64,000 nucleotides of DNA, from the NCBI GenBank assembly GCA_905234265.1, contig CAJOHJ010000002.1, positions 1 to 64,000 of the forward strand. The letters run 5' to 3'. The stretch comes from an uncultured Prevotella sp. GTDB taxonomy: Bacteria; Bacteroidota; Bacteroidia; Bacteroidales; Bacteroidaceae. The first letter of the stretch is position 1, and each line of letters starts with the position of its first letter. Made by a program: the position numbers and the translations under genes. Positions 16,449 to 26,817 of the stretch are shown piece by piece. Below the pieces are notes generated by a model, which made no database searches, had not been told where the DNA came from, and saw nothing but the letters and a program-made list of their open reading frames with translations.

Positions 16449-18953
16449 ATGAAAAAGCTTTTTACCGTTGTGGCATGTCTCGCCATGTTTGCCACTGCAG
16501 GCATGGCCCAGTCAGGCATGACAGACAGCCAGATAATCGACTTCGTTACAGAGCAGAACGCCAAGGGAGCATCGCGCCAGCACATTGTGACACAGCTCAT
16601 GCAGAGAGGCGTCACCGTCGACCACCTGCGCAGACTGCAGAAGAAATACCAGCAGCAGATGTCGGGCAATGCCCTCGGAGCAGAGGACATCGTAGCCGGA
16701 CAAAGTGCTGCCGCCACGCGCATGCGGCAGGCAAACGGCGAGCAGCGCACCGACCCAGAGCGCGTGTCGCCATACCGTCTGAAGGGGCAGCCATCAAACG
16801 CTCCACACACTTACGACGGCAACGACCCGGAATACATGGCCATGGACCAGGCACTGGACGTCATCATGCCCGACTCGCTGAAATACTACACCTACCAGCG
16901 TGAGGCTCCAGGCAGGCGCATCTTCGGACACGACGTGTTCAACAACAAGAACCTCACCTTCGAAAGCTCGATGAACCTGGCAACGCCGCAGAGCTACCGT
17001 CTCGGACCTGGCGACGCAGTGAACATCGACATCTGGGGGGCATCGCAGGAAACCATCAGCGAGACCATATCGCCCGACGGAACCATCACCGTCAGCGGCA
17101 TAGGCGTCATACAGCTCAGCGGACTCAGCGTCAGCCAAGCCAAGGCCAAGCTGAAGAGAGTGATGGGGCCGCGCTACCAAGGTTCGAAGATTGAACTGAC
17201 ACTCGGCCAGACACGCACGATAACCGTCAGCGTCATGGGCGAGGTGCGCGTGCCAGGCACCTACACCATGTCGGCATTCGCCACCGTCTACAATGCACTA
17301 TACATGTCAGGAGGCCCCAACGAGATAGGCACACTGCGCAACGTGAAAGTCTACCGCAAGGGCAATCTGCTGTCAAACGTCGACGTCTATGACTTCCTGC
17401 TGAACGGCAAGCTGACCGGCGACGTCCGCCTGCAAGACAACGACGTCATCACCGTAGGCCCTTACGAGGCCCTGGTGAACATCACCGGCAAGGTGAAGCG
17501 CCCCATGTACTACGAAATGAAGCGCGACGAGAGCGCAGCCACGCTACTGCAGTATGCCGGCGGATTTACGGGCGACGCATACACCAAGGCCATCCGCATC
17601 AACCGCAAGGCAGGCATGCAGCGCTCAGTGTTCAGCGTCGGCGAGTTCGACCTCAGCCAGTTCAAGCTGATGGACGAAGACTCAGTAAGCGTAGACTCAA
17701 CGCTGAACCGATACCAGAACATGGTTGAAGTGAAAGGAGCAGTCTTCCGCCCCGGCATGTATCAGCTGGGCGGCAACATCAGCACCGTGAAAAGCCTCGT
17801 TGAGGCTGCCGCAGGACTCACCGAAGGCGCCATCGGCCAGCACGCCGTCATGCACCGCATGAAGCCCGACCGCACGCTCGAAATGCTGAGCGTCGACATC
17901 AACGGCATTCTGGCAGGGACAACACCCGACATCCCCCTGCGCAACGAAGACGCACTATACATAGCCACCAACGCCGAGCGCACCGAGCAGCAGACGGTAA
18001 CCATCTTCGGCGAAGTACACTACCCCGGCACCTACCGCTTTGCAGAGGGCGAAAGCATTGAAGACCTTATCATACAGGCCGGCGGTCCCACAGAAGCTGC
18101 CTCACTGGTGAAGATAGACGTGGCACGCCGCGTCAACGACCCAAGCTCAACGCAGGCCGTCGACCACATTGCAGAGACCTATAGCTTCAGCCTGACACCC
18201 GACTTCTCCATCGCCGGACAGCCAGACTTCACACTGCAGCCATACGACCAGGTCTACGTGCGCCGCTCGCCAAACTACAACGAGCAGCAGAACGTAACCG
18301 TCGAGGGCGAAGTGCAGTTCGAAGGCACATATACACTCTCCAACAAAGGCCAGCGACTCAGCGAGCTGATAAATATCGCCGGAGGCCTGACAAACCGAGC
18401 CTACCCAGAAGGCACCAAGCTGCTGCGCCGCATGACGCAGGAAGAGCGCGAAATGATGGAAGTAGTGCTGCGCACAGCCCAGCGCAATTCCGGCAAGGAC
18501 TCTATAGACATCCGCAAGCTGCTCACCAATGCCACATACCCCGTGGGCATTGAGTTCGACAAAGCCATGAAGCACCCTGGCACCAGCGACGACCCGATAC
18601 TGCGCGAGGGCGACCGCATCGTAGTTCCGCGCTATGACGGCACGGTGAAGATAAACGGCGAAGTGCTCTACCCCAACACCGTATACTTCAAGGAAGGCAA
18701 GTCGGCCGACTACTACATCGACCTTGCCGGCGGCGTGACGTCGACAGGCAAGAAGTCGAAGACCATCATCATCTACATGAACGGCATGGTGGCCCGTGCC
18801 GGCGGCAAGCACAAGCCAGCCCCCGGCTGCCAGATAGTAGTGCCCACGAAGAAGCTGCGCCGCAACCTGTCGCTGCCCGAAATCCTCAGCATCGGCAGCA
18901 GCACCTCGTCCATCGCAGCCATGATAGCCACCATAGCAAACATGACAAAATAA
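16449..18953 (+). CDS. Polysaccharide export outer-membrane protein (Wza-like, multiple SLBB domains)
   Basis: Forms the outer-membrane export channel for a capsule or exopolysaccharide. The start at 16449 gives signal peptide MKKLFTVVACLAMFATAGMA; longer frames would run back into ssrA. The poly_export motif YRLGPGDAVNIDIWG is at about residue 180, followed by about six SLBB-type repeats recognisable by their G-x-V-x-x-P-G-x-Y turns (GEVRVPGTY, GAVFRPGMYQL, GEVHYPGTYRF, GEVQFEGTYTL and others). At 834 residues it is much longer than E. coli Wza and is like the long Bacteroidetes form. It heads the operon with wzz 9 bp downstream. Confidence 0.92.
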   Translation: MKKLFTVVACLAMFATAGMAQSGMTDSQIIDFVTEQNAKGASRQHIVTQLMQRGVTVDHLRRLQKKYQQQMSGNALGAEDIVAGQSAAATRMRQANGEQRTDPERVSPYRLKGQPSNAPHTYDGNDPEYMAMDQALDVIMPDSLKYYTYQREAPGRRIFGHDVFNNKNLTFESSMNLATPQSYRLGPGDAVNIDIWGASQETISETISPDGTITVSGIGVIQLSGLSVSQAKAKLKRVMGPRYQGSKIELTLGQTRTITVSVMGEVRVPGTYTMSAFATVYNALYMSGGPNEIGTLRNVKVYRKGNLLSNVDVYDFLLNGKLTGDVRLQDNDVITVGPYEALVNITGKVKRPMYYEMKRDESAATLLQYAGGFTGDAYTKAIRINRKAGMQRSVFSVGEFDLSQFKLMDEDSVSVDSTLNRYQNMVEVKGAVFRPGMYQLGGNISTVKSLVEAAAGLTEGAIGQHAVMHRMKPDRTLEMLSVDINGILAGTTPDIPLRNEDALYIATNAERTEQQTVTIFGEVHYPGTYRFAEGESIEDLIIQAGGPTEAASLVKIDVARRVNDPSSTQAVDHIAETYSFSLTPDFSIAGQPDFTLQPYDQVYVRRSPNYNEQQNVTVEGEVQFEGTYTLSNKGQRLSELINIAGGLTNRAYPEGTKLLRRMTQEEREMMEVVLRTAQRNSGKDSIDIRKLLTNATYPVGIEFDKAMKHPGTSDDPILREGDRIVVPRYDGTVKINGEVLYPNTVYFKEGKSADYYIDLAGGVTSTGKKSKTIIIYMNGMVARAGGKHKPAPGCQIVVPTKKLRRNLSLPEILSIGSSTSSIAAMIATIANMTK

Positions 18954-18962
18954 GAAAAGGAC

Positions 18963-20039
18963 ATGGAAGAAAACAAGACTAATAATATTAATAATGTAGA
19001 GACTATAGACCTGCGCGTAGTGTCCAAAAAGCTATGGGGCAAGCGCTGGCTCTTCTGCAAGGTGCTGTCGGTCGTGCTTGTCATATCGTGCATTTACATC
19101 TTAGGCTTCCCCAGATACTACACGAGCGATGCAAAACTGGCACCAGAGATGGGCGGTTCTGCAACAGGCAGTATCGGCTCAATAGCGTCAGCATTTGGTT
19201 TCGATCTCAGCAGCATGGAGAGCAACGATGCCATCTACCCCACCCTATACCCTGACTTGATGGAAGACAACGGTTTCGTGGCAGGTTTGTTTGGCATCAA
19301 GGTTGTCAGCCAGGATGGAACAATCAACACAACCTACCATGGCTATCTGCAAAAGCACCAAAAGATAAGTCTGTGGAGCTACCCTATCGTTTGGATAAAA
19401 AATATATTCAAGAAAAAAGAAACAGCCACTGGCGGCAATGGGGAGTTCAATCCCTACATATTGTCAAAGGCTGAAGACCGTATTGCTGAGGCTATAAGGG
19501 CAAATGTAATGTTCAGCTTCAATGAGAAGACTGGCGTGGTGACCATTAAGACAAAAGCCCAGGATCCGCTGATTTGCAAAACCCTTGCCGACTCTGTAAC
19601 CATACACCTGCAGAACTTCATAACAGAATACCGCACCAACAAAGCCCGCATTGACTACGAATACTACAAGCAACTGGCAACAAAGGCCAAGCAGGACTAC
19701 GAGAGAGTCAGGCAGAAATATGCAAACATGGCCGATGCAAGTACGAACCTAACTCTGAGAAGTGTTGAGATGAAACTTGAAGATGTCGAGAACGACATGC
19801 AACTGAAGTTTAATGCCTATACAACCATCAACACACAATTAGAGGCTGCCAAGGCCAAAGTGCAGGAACGCACTCCTGCTTTCACAACGTTTAAGGGCGC
19901 TGCCGTTCCTACAAAGGCTGCTGGACCTAAACGGGTAATCTTCGTACTCTTCATGCTGATATTTGCGACATTGATTACCATGGCATACGTACTGCGAGAA
20001 GAAGTCTTTGCCATCATCGCCATCAAGAACAACAAATAA
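18963..20039 (+). CDS. Polysaccharide chain-length determinant (Wzz-type)
   Basis: An inner-membrane co-polymerase of 358 residues. The first transmembrane segment (VLSVVLVISCIYILGF, about residues 38-53) and the last (VIFVLFMLIFATLITMAYVL, about 325-345) enclose a large periplasmic coiled-coil region containing YEYYKQLATKAKQDYERV. The C-terminus has only a short tail with no Walker A, so the tyrosine-kinase domain of Wzc is absent and no separate kinase gene is seen nearby. The next gene starts 9 bp downstream. Confidence 0.88.
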   Translation: MEENKTNNINNVETIDLRVVSKKLWGKRWLFCKVLSVVLVISCIYILGFPRYYTSDAKLAPEMGGSATGSIGSIASAFGFDLSSMESNDAIYPTLYPDLMEDNGFVAGLFGIKVVSQDGTINTTYHGYLQKHQKISLWSYPIVWIKNIFKKKETATGGNGEFNPYILSKAEDRIAEAIRANVMFSFNEKTGVVTIKTKAQDPLICKTLADSVTIHLQNFITEYRTNKARIDYEYYKQLATKAKQDYERVRQKYANMADASTNLTLRSVEMKLEDVENDMQLKFNAYTTINTQLEAAKAKVQERTPAFTTFKGAAVPTKAAGPKRVIFVLFMLIFATLITMAYVLREEVFAIIAIKNNK

Positions 20040-20048
20040 GACTTTATT

Positions 20049-21272
20049 GTGAGAATAGCATTCAAGGAGAAGGCATGTATATCCTTGGAAAAGGAGACTT
20101 TGCTCAATTTGCTTATTTGTGTCATTTGGGCATCTGTACTCTTGCAATACGCAAGGGGATTCTTCGCTCACCTGCCATTACTTAAAGACTACTTAGACTC
20201 CGCAGAAGCAATATGCGTCGCCATTCCCTTGCTGTTGGCACTGCCGGCGCTTATAAACAAGTTCTGCATGGCCGACTACCTGTTCTATCTCGCAATAGTG
20301 GCATATTATTTCGCATCATACGCATTCTTTCCCGAAAACTCTGAATACCTGACGGAATACGCGTTCCAGTGCATCTGCTGCGTATTCCCATTTTACATGT
20401 ATGGACGCTTGGTAAATATAGAAAAATGGTTTGACACTTTTGCATGGCTATCAACAGCATGCATCTTGGTCAACGTTTTCTACTTCTTCGTATATGCCCA
20501 GGACAATAAAAACATGGAAGACATTGCCGGAGAGGACAACATGTATGCAGCCTACCGGCTTATGCCGCACGTAGCCTTCATGCTGTGGGCATCACTCGAG
20601 AAATTCAGAATATGGAAAGTTTTCACATTTGTCTGCGGCTTCCTGTTCCTTCTGTCATGCGGAACCAGAGGCCCGTTTGTATGCATAGGCTTCTTTGGCG
20701 TAATCTACTTTTTCTTTTACATGAATTTCAAGGGAGCCATATATATTAAACTCGGAATAATTGCAGTAATAGCAATAATAATTGCCAACCTTACCAACGT
20801 AATCTACTTCCTTGTAAAGACATTTACAGGCTTAAAGCTCAGCACCAGAATTCTGGAGAAGATCGTTACCGGCGAACTGGGAAACGACTCATACCGTGGA
20901 GTCCTACGCGACCAGTTATATACTGTAATTGGCGACGGCGAACACTTCTGGGGACTGGGCATCTTCGGAACGATGAACTATGGCATCATCTATCCGCATT
21001 TCCTCACATTGGACTTTTATTGCACCTTTGGCTATTTTGTGGGTATCATCCTGCTGACACTTCTTGGATTGCTTATTGCAGGGGCATTATGGCTCTCCAG
21101 AGGAAAAAAATCACAAATCTTCATTGTGTTTTTGTTCTCCATAAGCATCATAAAGTTGTTCCTTAGTAACAGTTTCATTCTCGAGCCATTCTTTTACTTT
21201 CTTATAGGTGCCTGTGCAAGAGAATTCATTATCTGGCTTCCGACAAGAACAAAGATTTTTTCATCGAAATAA
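20049..21272 (+). CDS. Putative O-antigen/exopolysaccharide polymerase (Wzy-type)
   Basis: A 407-residue integral membrane protein with about ten hydrophobic segments and a large central extracytoplasmic loop (around LKLSTRILEKIVTGELGNDS), the usual layout of Wzy polymerases and the O-antigen ligase family. The start is a GTG at 20049, 9 bp after wzz; the first internal ATGs would remove a predicted transmembrane segment. It lies between wzz and wzx. Wzy proteins share little sequence, so the call rests on topology and position. The region is more AT-rich than the flanks. Confidence 0.75.
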   Translation: MRIAFKEKACISLEKETLLNLLICVIWASVLLQYARGFFAHLPLLKDYLDSAEAICVAIPLLLALPALINKFCMADYLFYLAIVAYYFASYAFFPENSEYLTEYAFQCICCVFPFYMYGRLVNIEKWFDTFAWLSTACILVNVFYFFVYAQDNKNMEDIAGEDNMYAAYRLMPHVAFMLWASLEKFRIWKVFTFVCGFLFLLSCGTRGPFVCIGFFGVIYFFFYMNFKGAIYIKLGIIAVIAIIIANLTNVIYFLVKTFTGLKLSTRILEKIVTGELGNDSYRGVLRDQLYTVIGDGEHFWGLGIFGTMNYGIIYPHFLTLDFYCTFGYFVGIILLTLLGLLIAGALWLSRGKKSQIFIVFLFSISIIKLFLSNSFILEPFFYFLIGACAREFIIWLPTRTKIFSSK

Positions 21273-21281
21273 AAGTACTAT

Positions 21282-22823
21282 ATGGATCAGCCGGAAAGAA
21301 ATAACAAGAGGATTGCGAAAAACACCTTTTTCCTATATACACGCATGGTAATAGCGACTGTGGTGTCACTATTTACCGTGAGAGTTATTTTCAATGCACT
21401 GGGGGTTGTCGATTATGGCATTTACTTCGCTGTCGGAGGCATTGTCCTCTCCATGACATTCATACCAAAAGTCCTGGCACTGGCATCACAAAGATTTTTC
21501 TCTATATCAATAGGAAAGAAAGACCTGACAGAGCTAAAGAACTATCTCACTGCGATAGTTTCCGTATATGTAATACTGTCTGTAGTCATCATAATAATTG
21601 CAGAAACCGCTGGCCTATGGTTTTTAAACACCCAGATGACAATTCCGCCAAGCCGTCTTACAGCAGCCAACATCACTTATCAATTATCCGTTGCGGCCTT
21701 TATAATAACCATCCTGTCAAGTCCTTACCAGGCACTTATTGTTTCCTATGAGGAGATGAAGGTGTTTGCCTACATAAGCATTTTAGACGTCGTTCTCAAA
21801 CTGGTCATTGTCTTGTTTCTACTGATTGACGTGTCAATGGACAAGCTTGTCGTCTATGCTATCCTGATGCTGGTAACTACATTCGCTTCTAACATCATAT
21901 ATTATATTTATTGTAAACGCAATTATCCAGAAACATTTGACAAAATCAAATGGGAATGGGTAAGGATAAAATCGATTCTTAGCTATTCTTCTTGGACTAT
22001 GTTCGGCACACTTTCTGGAATCTGCTCAAACCAGGGTATCGGCATCCTGTACAACATTTTCTGGGGGCCTGTTGCCAATGCTGCTTTTGCCATTGCGACG
22101 CAAGTCAGCAATCAGGTGAACATGTTGGCATACAATTTCTTCACTGCCGTCAGGCCTGCACTGACAAAGAGCTATGCGACTGATGACAAGGACTATACCA
22201 AAAGCCTCTTCTTCACAAGTTCAAAAATGATTTTCCTGCTATTACTGGTAGTAATTCTCCCATTTTATATTGAGGCAGAAGAAATCTTAAAAATATGGCT
22301 TGGCAGTGTAGAGCCATACATGGTGCCGTTCGTCAGGCAGATGCTGATATTTATTATGATCCTTTCTCTTAGCAATCCCATAACTGCAATAATGCAGGCT
22401 GCCGGTGCCGTAAAACAATATCATGTTGCCGTAGATGGCTTTACCCTTGTCAGCCTACCGATTGCTTTCATCTTCTTGAAGTCAGGATGCAATGCTGTAC
22501 ACGTCTTGTACATATTCAATACTGTTTTCCTTATCGCACACTTCATAAGAATTATTCTCTTGAACAAAGTGGCACCTTATATTACAATACGGGAGAACCT
22601 GAAGTTTTTAGGCATTCCATTTATCTTTGTTACAGCTCTCTCCACGGCAGTATCAGCCTACTTGAAAATGCTAACAGACACTGGTATTATATCACTCATC
22701 TGCACCCTTGTCTGTACAACTATTTCCATTATAGTTTCAAGCTACTATATACTGTTAACAAAAGAAGAAAAAAAGAAGATTACAATTATTTTACAGAATA
22801 AATTCCTACGCACTAAATCATAA
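21282..22823 (+). CDS. Polysaccharide flippase (Wzx-type)
   Basis: Predicted to flip lipid-linked repeat units across the inner membrane. It is a 513-residue protein with about twelve to fourteen transmembrane segments and the PST/MATE-like N-terminus (KNTFFLYTRMVIATVVSLFT, RVIFNALGVVDYGIYFAVGG). It starts 9 bp after the polymerase and is followed 6 bp later by an acetyltransferase, consistent with one operon. No substrate specificity can be read from the sequence. Confidence 0.88.
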   Translation: MDQPERNNKRIAKNTFFLYTRMVIATVVSLFTVRVIFNALGVVDYGIYFAVGGIVLSMTFIPKVLALASQRFFSISIGKKDLTELKNYLTAIVSVYVILSVVIIIIAETAGLWFLNTQMTIPPSRLTAANITYQLSVAAFIITILSSPYQALIVSYEEMKVFAYISILDVVLKLVIVLFLLIDVSMDKLVVYAILMLVTTFASNIIYYIYCKRNYPETFDKIKWEWVRIKSILSYSSWTMFGTLSGICSNQGIGILYNIFWGPVANAAFAIATQVSNQVNMLAYNFFTAVRPALTKSYATDDKDYTKSLFFTSSKMIFLLLLVVILPFYIEAEEILKIWLGSVEPYMVPFVRQMLIFIMILSLSNPITAIMQAAGAVKQYHVAVDGFTLVSLPIAFIFLKSGCNAVHVLYIFNTVFLIAHFIRIILLNKVAPYITIRENLKFLGIPFIFVTALSTAVSAYLKMLTDTGIISLICTLVCTTISIIVSSYYILLTKEEKKKITIILQNKFLRTKS

Positions 22824-22829
22824 GCAACA

Positions 22830-23411
22830 ATGATAAGCAGGCGAATATATAGCTTTATTTCTGACATATCACGCAGGAAAAACATATTGAGGTCACTGTG
22901 GCTATCAACATTATTCTGCAAATGCCCCAAATCGGTATATTTCGAAAAAATCGGTTTGCTGAGGACAACGAACCGCATCAGCATAGGCGAGAATTGCAGA
23001 TTTCACGATTACATCTACTTAACAGTATGGGGAGACAATAAGAAAGAGGTTGTCATCGCAATAGGCAACAACTGCAACTTCGGAGCGTTCAATCATATAA
23101 CAGGTACCAATCACATTGAGATAGGCGACAACTGCCTAACGGGCAAATGGGTAACCATATCAGACAACAACCACGGTTCTACAGAAAAAGATGTGTTAGA
23201 AATACCACCAATAAAGCGGCCCATCAGCAGCAAAGGACCTGTTATTATCGGAAACAATGTCTGGATTGGCGAGAAAGCAACGATACTTAGTGGTGTCACA
23301 ATAGGCAATGGGGCTGTCATCGGAGCAAACAGCGTAGTAACAACAGACGTACCACCATACGCCGTAGTTGCAGGTAACCCTGCTAAAATCATAAAGAAGC
23401 ACAGTGTATGA
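22830..23411 (+). CDS. Hexapeptide-repeat acyltransferase
   Basis: A left-handed beta-helix acetyltransferase (193 residues) of the WbbJ/maltose O-acetyltransferase type. Hexapeptide repeats run from [13 protein letters not shown] through [13 protein letters not shown] to the signature [20 protein letters not shown] and end [12 protein letters not shown]. It probably acetylates a sugar of the repeat unit. Its stop codon overlaps the start of the next gene by 4 bp (ATGA), so the two acyltransferases are translationally coupled. Confidence 0.85.
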   Translation: MISRRIYSFISDISRRKNILRSLWLSTLFCKCPKSVYFEKIGLLRTTNRISIGENCRFHDYIYLTVWGDNKKEVVIAIGNNCNFGAFNHITGTNHIEIGDNCLTGKWVTISDNNHGSTEKDVLEIPPIKRPISSKGPVIIGNNVWIGEKATILSGVTIGNGAVIGANSVVTTDVPPYAVVAGNPAKIIKKHSV

Positions 23412-24457
23412 AACCAGCAAGAGATATTATGAACAGGAATTCCAGTTTTGAACTTCTCAGGCTAATACTAATGCTAATGATTGTCATCCACCACTGTATT
23501 GTGGTTGGCCTTGGCTTAGAAGGACTTAGCCCACAATATGACTGCAGCCTGACAGTGACGAATGATGACGTCCCATTGATGCTACTAATAAACAGTTTCT
23601 GCATAGTAGCAGTAAATGTATTCATACTTATGTCGGGATATTTCGGCATAAAAGTAAGAACAAGTAAAGTACTAAGCCTCCTGTTTTCCATATTCTTCTA
23701 CACGATTCTGTTCACTACCCTGCCGTTTGTCTTTCAAGGCAATCTCTGGGAAGGGCTGAAAAAACTGGACTTCTTTGCACAACAGTCCAACTATTGGTTC
23801 ATGAGAGAATATTTCATCTTGATGCTATTCAGTCCACTGCTAAACTACGGTATTCAAAATTATTCCAGAAAAAATCTTCACTTATTTATTGCCGGTCAGA
23901 TATTTGTAGCATGCTATTTAGGCTTCGTTTTTGGACGCTCGGCAAACCAGAACGGCTACAATTTCGTAAACTTCATATTATTATATACAATCGGAGGATA
24001 TTTAAGAAAATATACCATAACAAAAATAGAGAAATCATGGGGGCTTGTATATGTAGCATTTTCGCTAATTACTGCCATGATGTGCATATATTTTTACAAT
24101 AAAGGAGCAAATGAAGCAGCCTGGAGGCTTACTTTTTACAACAATCCAATGATTATACTGGCTTCAATAGCCCTATTCATGTTTTTCAAATCAGTAAAAA
24201 TACAGAACCAATACATCAATAAGGTTGCCAAAAGCTCTCTTTCCATATATCTGTTTGGCTGTGCAACTATAATTCTGAATAGCACTTCTGGCATAACAAG
24301 ACACCTTTATTTGCAATTTGGCAACGACAAAGCTGCATTTCTGCCGTTACTGGCTGCCATATCACTTATTACAGCCTTTCTGGCTATCCTCATTGACCAG
24401 GCAAGGCTATATATATGGAAGAGAATTGAAAGAAGAATCTCACAAAACACCATATAA
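23408..24457 (+). CDS. Membrane acyltransferase (family 3, OafA-like)
   Basis: A 349-residue integral membrane protein of the acyltransferase-3 family, which O-acylates polysaccharides. The N-terminal [20 protein letters not shown] contains the family R-x-x-A/L-x-x-x-V-x-x-x-H pattern, followed by about ten transmembrane segments and a Lys/Arg-rich C-terminal tail. The ATG at 23408 overlaps the previous stop. An 82-bp gap with a new promoter element follows. Confidence 0.82.
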   Translation: MKPARDIMNRNSSFELLRLILMLMIVIHHCIVVGLGLEGLSPQYDCSLTVTNDDVPLMLLINSFCIVAVNVFILMSGYFGIKVRTSKVLSLLFSIFFYTILFTTLPFVFQGNLWEGLKKLDFFAQQSNYWFMREYFILMLFSPLLNYGIQNYSRKNLHLFIAGQIFVACYLGFVFGRSANQNGYNFVNFILLYTIGGYLRKYTITKIEKSWGLVYVAFSLITAMMCIYFYNKGANEAAWRLTFYNNPMIILASIALFMFFKSVKIQNQYINKVAKSSLSIYLFGCATIILNSTSGITRHLYLQFGNDKAAFLPLLAAISLITAFLAILIDQARLYIWKRIERRISQNTI

Positions 24458-24502
24458 AGCATTATAATTCGCTATTTTTTTTAACATCTAAGATTATTTA
24501 TA

Positions 24503-24510
24503 TACCTTTG
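24503..24510 (+). promoter_or_regulatory. -7 element upstream of the wbsX-like gene
   Basis: TACCTTTG, 29 bp before the ATG at 24540, inside the largest gap of this part of the locus. The -33 region is only T-rich. It suggests an internal start for the second half of the operon. Confidence 0.45.
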
Positions 24511-24539
24511 TAAGCCACAAAAGCAAAGCTCCTAACGTA

Positions 24540-25637
24540 ATGAAAGCAAAAGTTTTAGCATATTATCTTCCACAATTCCATCCAACTCCAGAGAACGACC
24601 AATGGTGGGGAAAGGGGTTTACAGAATGGACGAATGTCGCAAAAGCGAAACCTCTTTTCAGGGGACACCACCAGCCCCACATACCCGCAGACTTGGGTTT
24701 CTATGATTTGAGGCTGCAAGAGCCACGCATTGCTCAGGCAGAAATGGCAAAAGAGTTTGGCATATCAGCTTTCTGCTATTGGCATTATTGGTTCGGCAAA
24801 AACAAAAAGCTCTTAAATTTCCCTTTTGAAGAAGTTGTACGTACCAAGAAGCCAGACTTCCCATTTTGCTTAGCATGGGCTAACCACAGCTGGTATAGCA
24901 AGCAATGGTCTTCTAACTCCACAGGCCATATAATGCTTGAAACTGCAACCCTGTTGATGGAACAGAAATATGAAGGAATAGAAGACTACACCACACACTT
25001 CTATGACTTACTGTCAGCATTTAAGGATGACAGATATTTTAAGCTTCATGGAAAGCTTTTGTTTGTGATTTTCGACGCAGACAACTTCACAGATTTCCCA
25101 AGGTTCAAACAAGTATGGAATGAGCTGGCAAAAAAAGAGAATCTCCCAGAGTTTTTCTTTATAGCACATTACATTGTTTTCAACACTGGAGACAAATTAG
25201 AGAAATACAAGTCCATGGGCTACGACGCTGTCAATTTCTCACTGCACGCCAAACCATTCTCGCTCCCGGAGAATTCTACAAAAATAATGGAAATAATCCG
25301 GAAACATTTTACATTGGGGCCAAAAATCGTGGACTATAAAAAGGCAATTCAAATCATGGACAGCCCTCTTTATGAGCATGAAGACATCTTCCCCACTATT
25401 ATCCCTAATTGGGACCATACGCCCAGGAGCGGCCGTTTCGGGCGCATGTTCAAAAACTGTACTCCCGAACTTTTTAAAGAGCATGTAAGAAAAACCATAG
25501 AGAGAATAAAGAACAAACCAGAAGAGGACCGTGTTATTTTCCTAAAATCATGGAACGAATGGGGAGAAGGCAATTATCTGGAGCCTGATTTGGAATATGG
25601 GACTGCATTTGGCGAAGCCCTAAAGAATGAATTATAA
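24540..25637 (+). CDS. WbsX-family protein (GH99-like domain)
   Basis: A 365-residue protein recognised by the YYLPQFHPTPENDQWWGKGFTEWTNV opening, GISAFCYWHYWFGK, FCLAWANHSW and the closing LKSWNEWGEGNYLEPD, the pattern of WbsX/GH99-like proteins in O-antigen and capsule loci. GH99 members are endo-mannosidases, and WbsX proteins have been proposed to act in glycan assembly; which applies here is unknown. No signal peptide is visible, which favours a cytoplasmic biosynthetic role. The next gene starts 12 bp downstream. Confidence 0.85.
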   Translation: MKAKVLAYYLPQFHPTPENDQWWGKGFTEWTNVAKAKPLFRGHHQPHIPADLGFYDLRLQEPRIAQAEMAKEFGISAFCYWHYWFGKNKKLLNFPFEEVVRTKKPDFPFCLAWANHSWYSKQWSSNSTGHIMLETATLLMEQKYEGIEDYTTHFYDLLSAFKDDRYFKLHGKLLFVIFDADNFTDFPRFKQVWNELAKKENLPEFFFIAHYIVFNTGDKLEKYKSMGYDAVNFSLHAKPFSLPENSTKIMEIIRKHFTLGPKIVDYKKAIQIMDSPLYEHEDIFPTIIPNWDHTPRSGRFGRMFKNCTPELFKEHVRKTIERIKNKPEEDRVIFLKSWNEWGEGNYLEPDLEYGTAFGEALKNEL

Positions 25638-25649
25638 AAACAGACTGTT

Positions 25650-26798
25650 ATGGCTATTTGTAAAGGCAAGAAACAATACGATTATCTTATTGTCGGAGCC
25701 GGACTCTACGGTTCGACATTTGCCTTTTTTGCCAGACAACGCGGCAAAAAGTGCATTGTTATTGACAAGAGAAATCATCTTGGAGGAAATCTCTTTTGCG
25801 AAAACATTGAAGGCATCAATGTCCACAAGTATGGAGCACATATCTTCCATACTTCCAACAAGTCCGTATGGCAGTTTGTAAACTCATTAGTTGAATTTAA
25901 CAGATACACCAATTCTCCTGTCGCCAATTATCGTGGAAAGCTCTATAACCTGCCCTTCAACATGAACACATTTTACCAGATGTGGGGTGTCACTACGCCC
26001 GAAGAGGCAGCAAAAAGAATTGAAGAAGAGAAAGACAGTGTCAGGAAGTCGCTTGCTGCGGCCAACATTTCAGAGCCTCGCAATCTTGAGGAGCAGGCCA
26101 TGATGCTTATTGGGCACGACATCTACGAAAAACTGATTAAAGGCTATACTGAGAAACAGTGGGGACGCAAATGCACAGAGCTTCCCCCGTTCATCATAAA
26201 GCGCCTGCCTGTACGCTTTACCTTTGACAACAACTATTTCAACGATCTGTATCAAGGCATTCCCATCGGTGGGTACAATGGTTTGATTAATGAACTCCTC
26301 AACGGCATCGAGACTCGCACAAGCACAGACTTCTTTGCCAACCGCCATGAACTGGAGAGTCTGGCAGACAACATTGTCTTTACTGGCAGACTCGACGAAT
26401 ATTACGACTACTGTTACGGACATCTTGACTACCGTAGCCTGCGTTTCGAGCATGAAACCCTTTGCCGTCCCAATCATCAAGGCAATGCTGTTGTAAACTA
26501 CACTGATGCCACAGTGCCTTACACCCGTATCATCGAACACAAGCATTTTGAGATGTTTGGCAACGCCGTCTACGAATGTCCCAAGACCGTCATCTCTCGT
26601 GAATATCCGACGGAATGGAAAGAAGGGTTTGAGCCTTACTATCCAATCAATGACAATCGCAACAATGCTCTGGCAGAACAGTACAGCAAGCTGGCTGCAA
26701 ACGAAAGAAACGTCATCTTTGGCGGCAGACTGGCAGAATACAAGTACTACGACATGGCTCCTATCGTGGAAAAAGTCATGAACACAGACATTCCATAA
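25650..26798 (+). CDS. glf: UDP-galactopyranose mutase
   Basis: An FAD enzyme that converts UDP-galactopyranose to UDP-galactofuranose, implying galactofuranose in the polysaccharide. The N-terminal FAD motif YDYLIVGAGLYGSTFAFFAR, KCIVIDKRNHLGGN, the HKYGAHIFHTSN block and KGYTEKQWG are all present. At 382 residues it is of normal length. The chosen ATG at 25650 is 12 bp after the wbsX-like stop. Confidence 0.95.
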   Translation: MAICKGKKQYDYLIVGAGLYGSTFAFFARQRGKKCIVIDKRNHLGGNLFCENIEGINVHKYGAHIFHTSNKSVWQFVNSLVEFNRYTNSPVANYRGKLYNLPFNMNTFYQMWGVTTPEEAAKRIEEEKDSVRKSLAAANISEPRNLEEQAMMLIGHDIYEKLIKGYTEKQWGRKCTELPPFIIKRLPVRFTFDNNYFNDLYQGIPIGGYNGLINELLNGIETRTSTDFFANRHELESLADNIVFTGRLDEYYDYCYGHLDYRSLRFEHETLCRPNHQGNAVVNYTDATVPYTRIIEHKHFEMFGNAVYECPKTVISREYPTEWKEGFEPYYPINDNRNNALAEQYSKLAANERNVIFGGRLAEYKYYDMAPIVEKVMNTDIP

Positions 26799-26817
26799 CT
26801 TACGACAACTCACTGTA

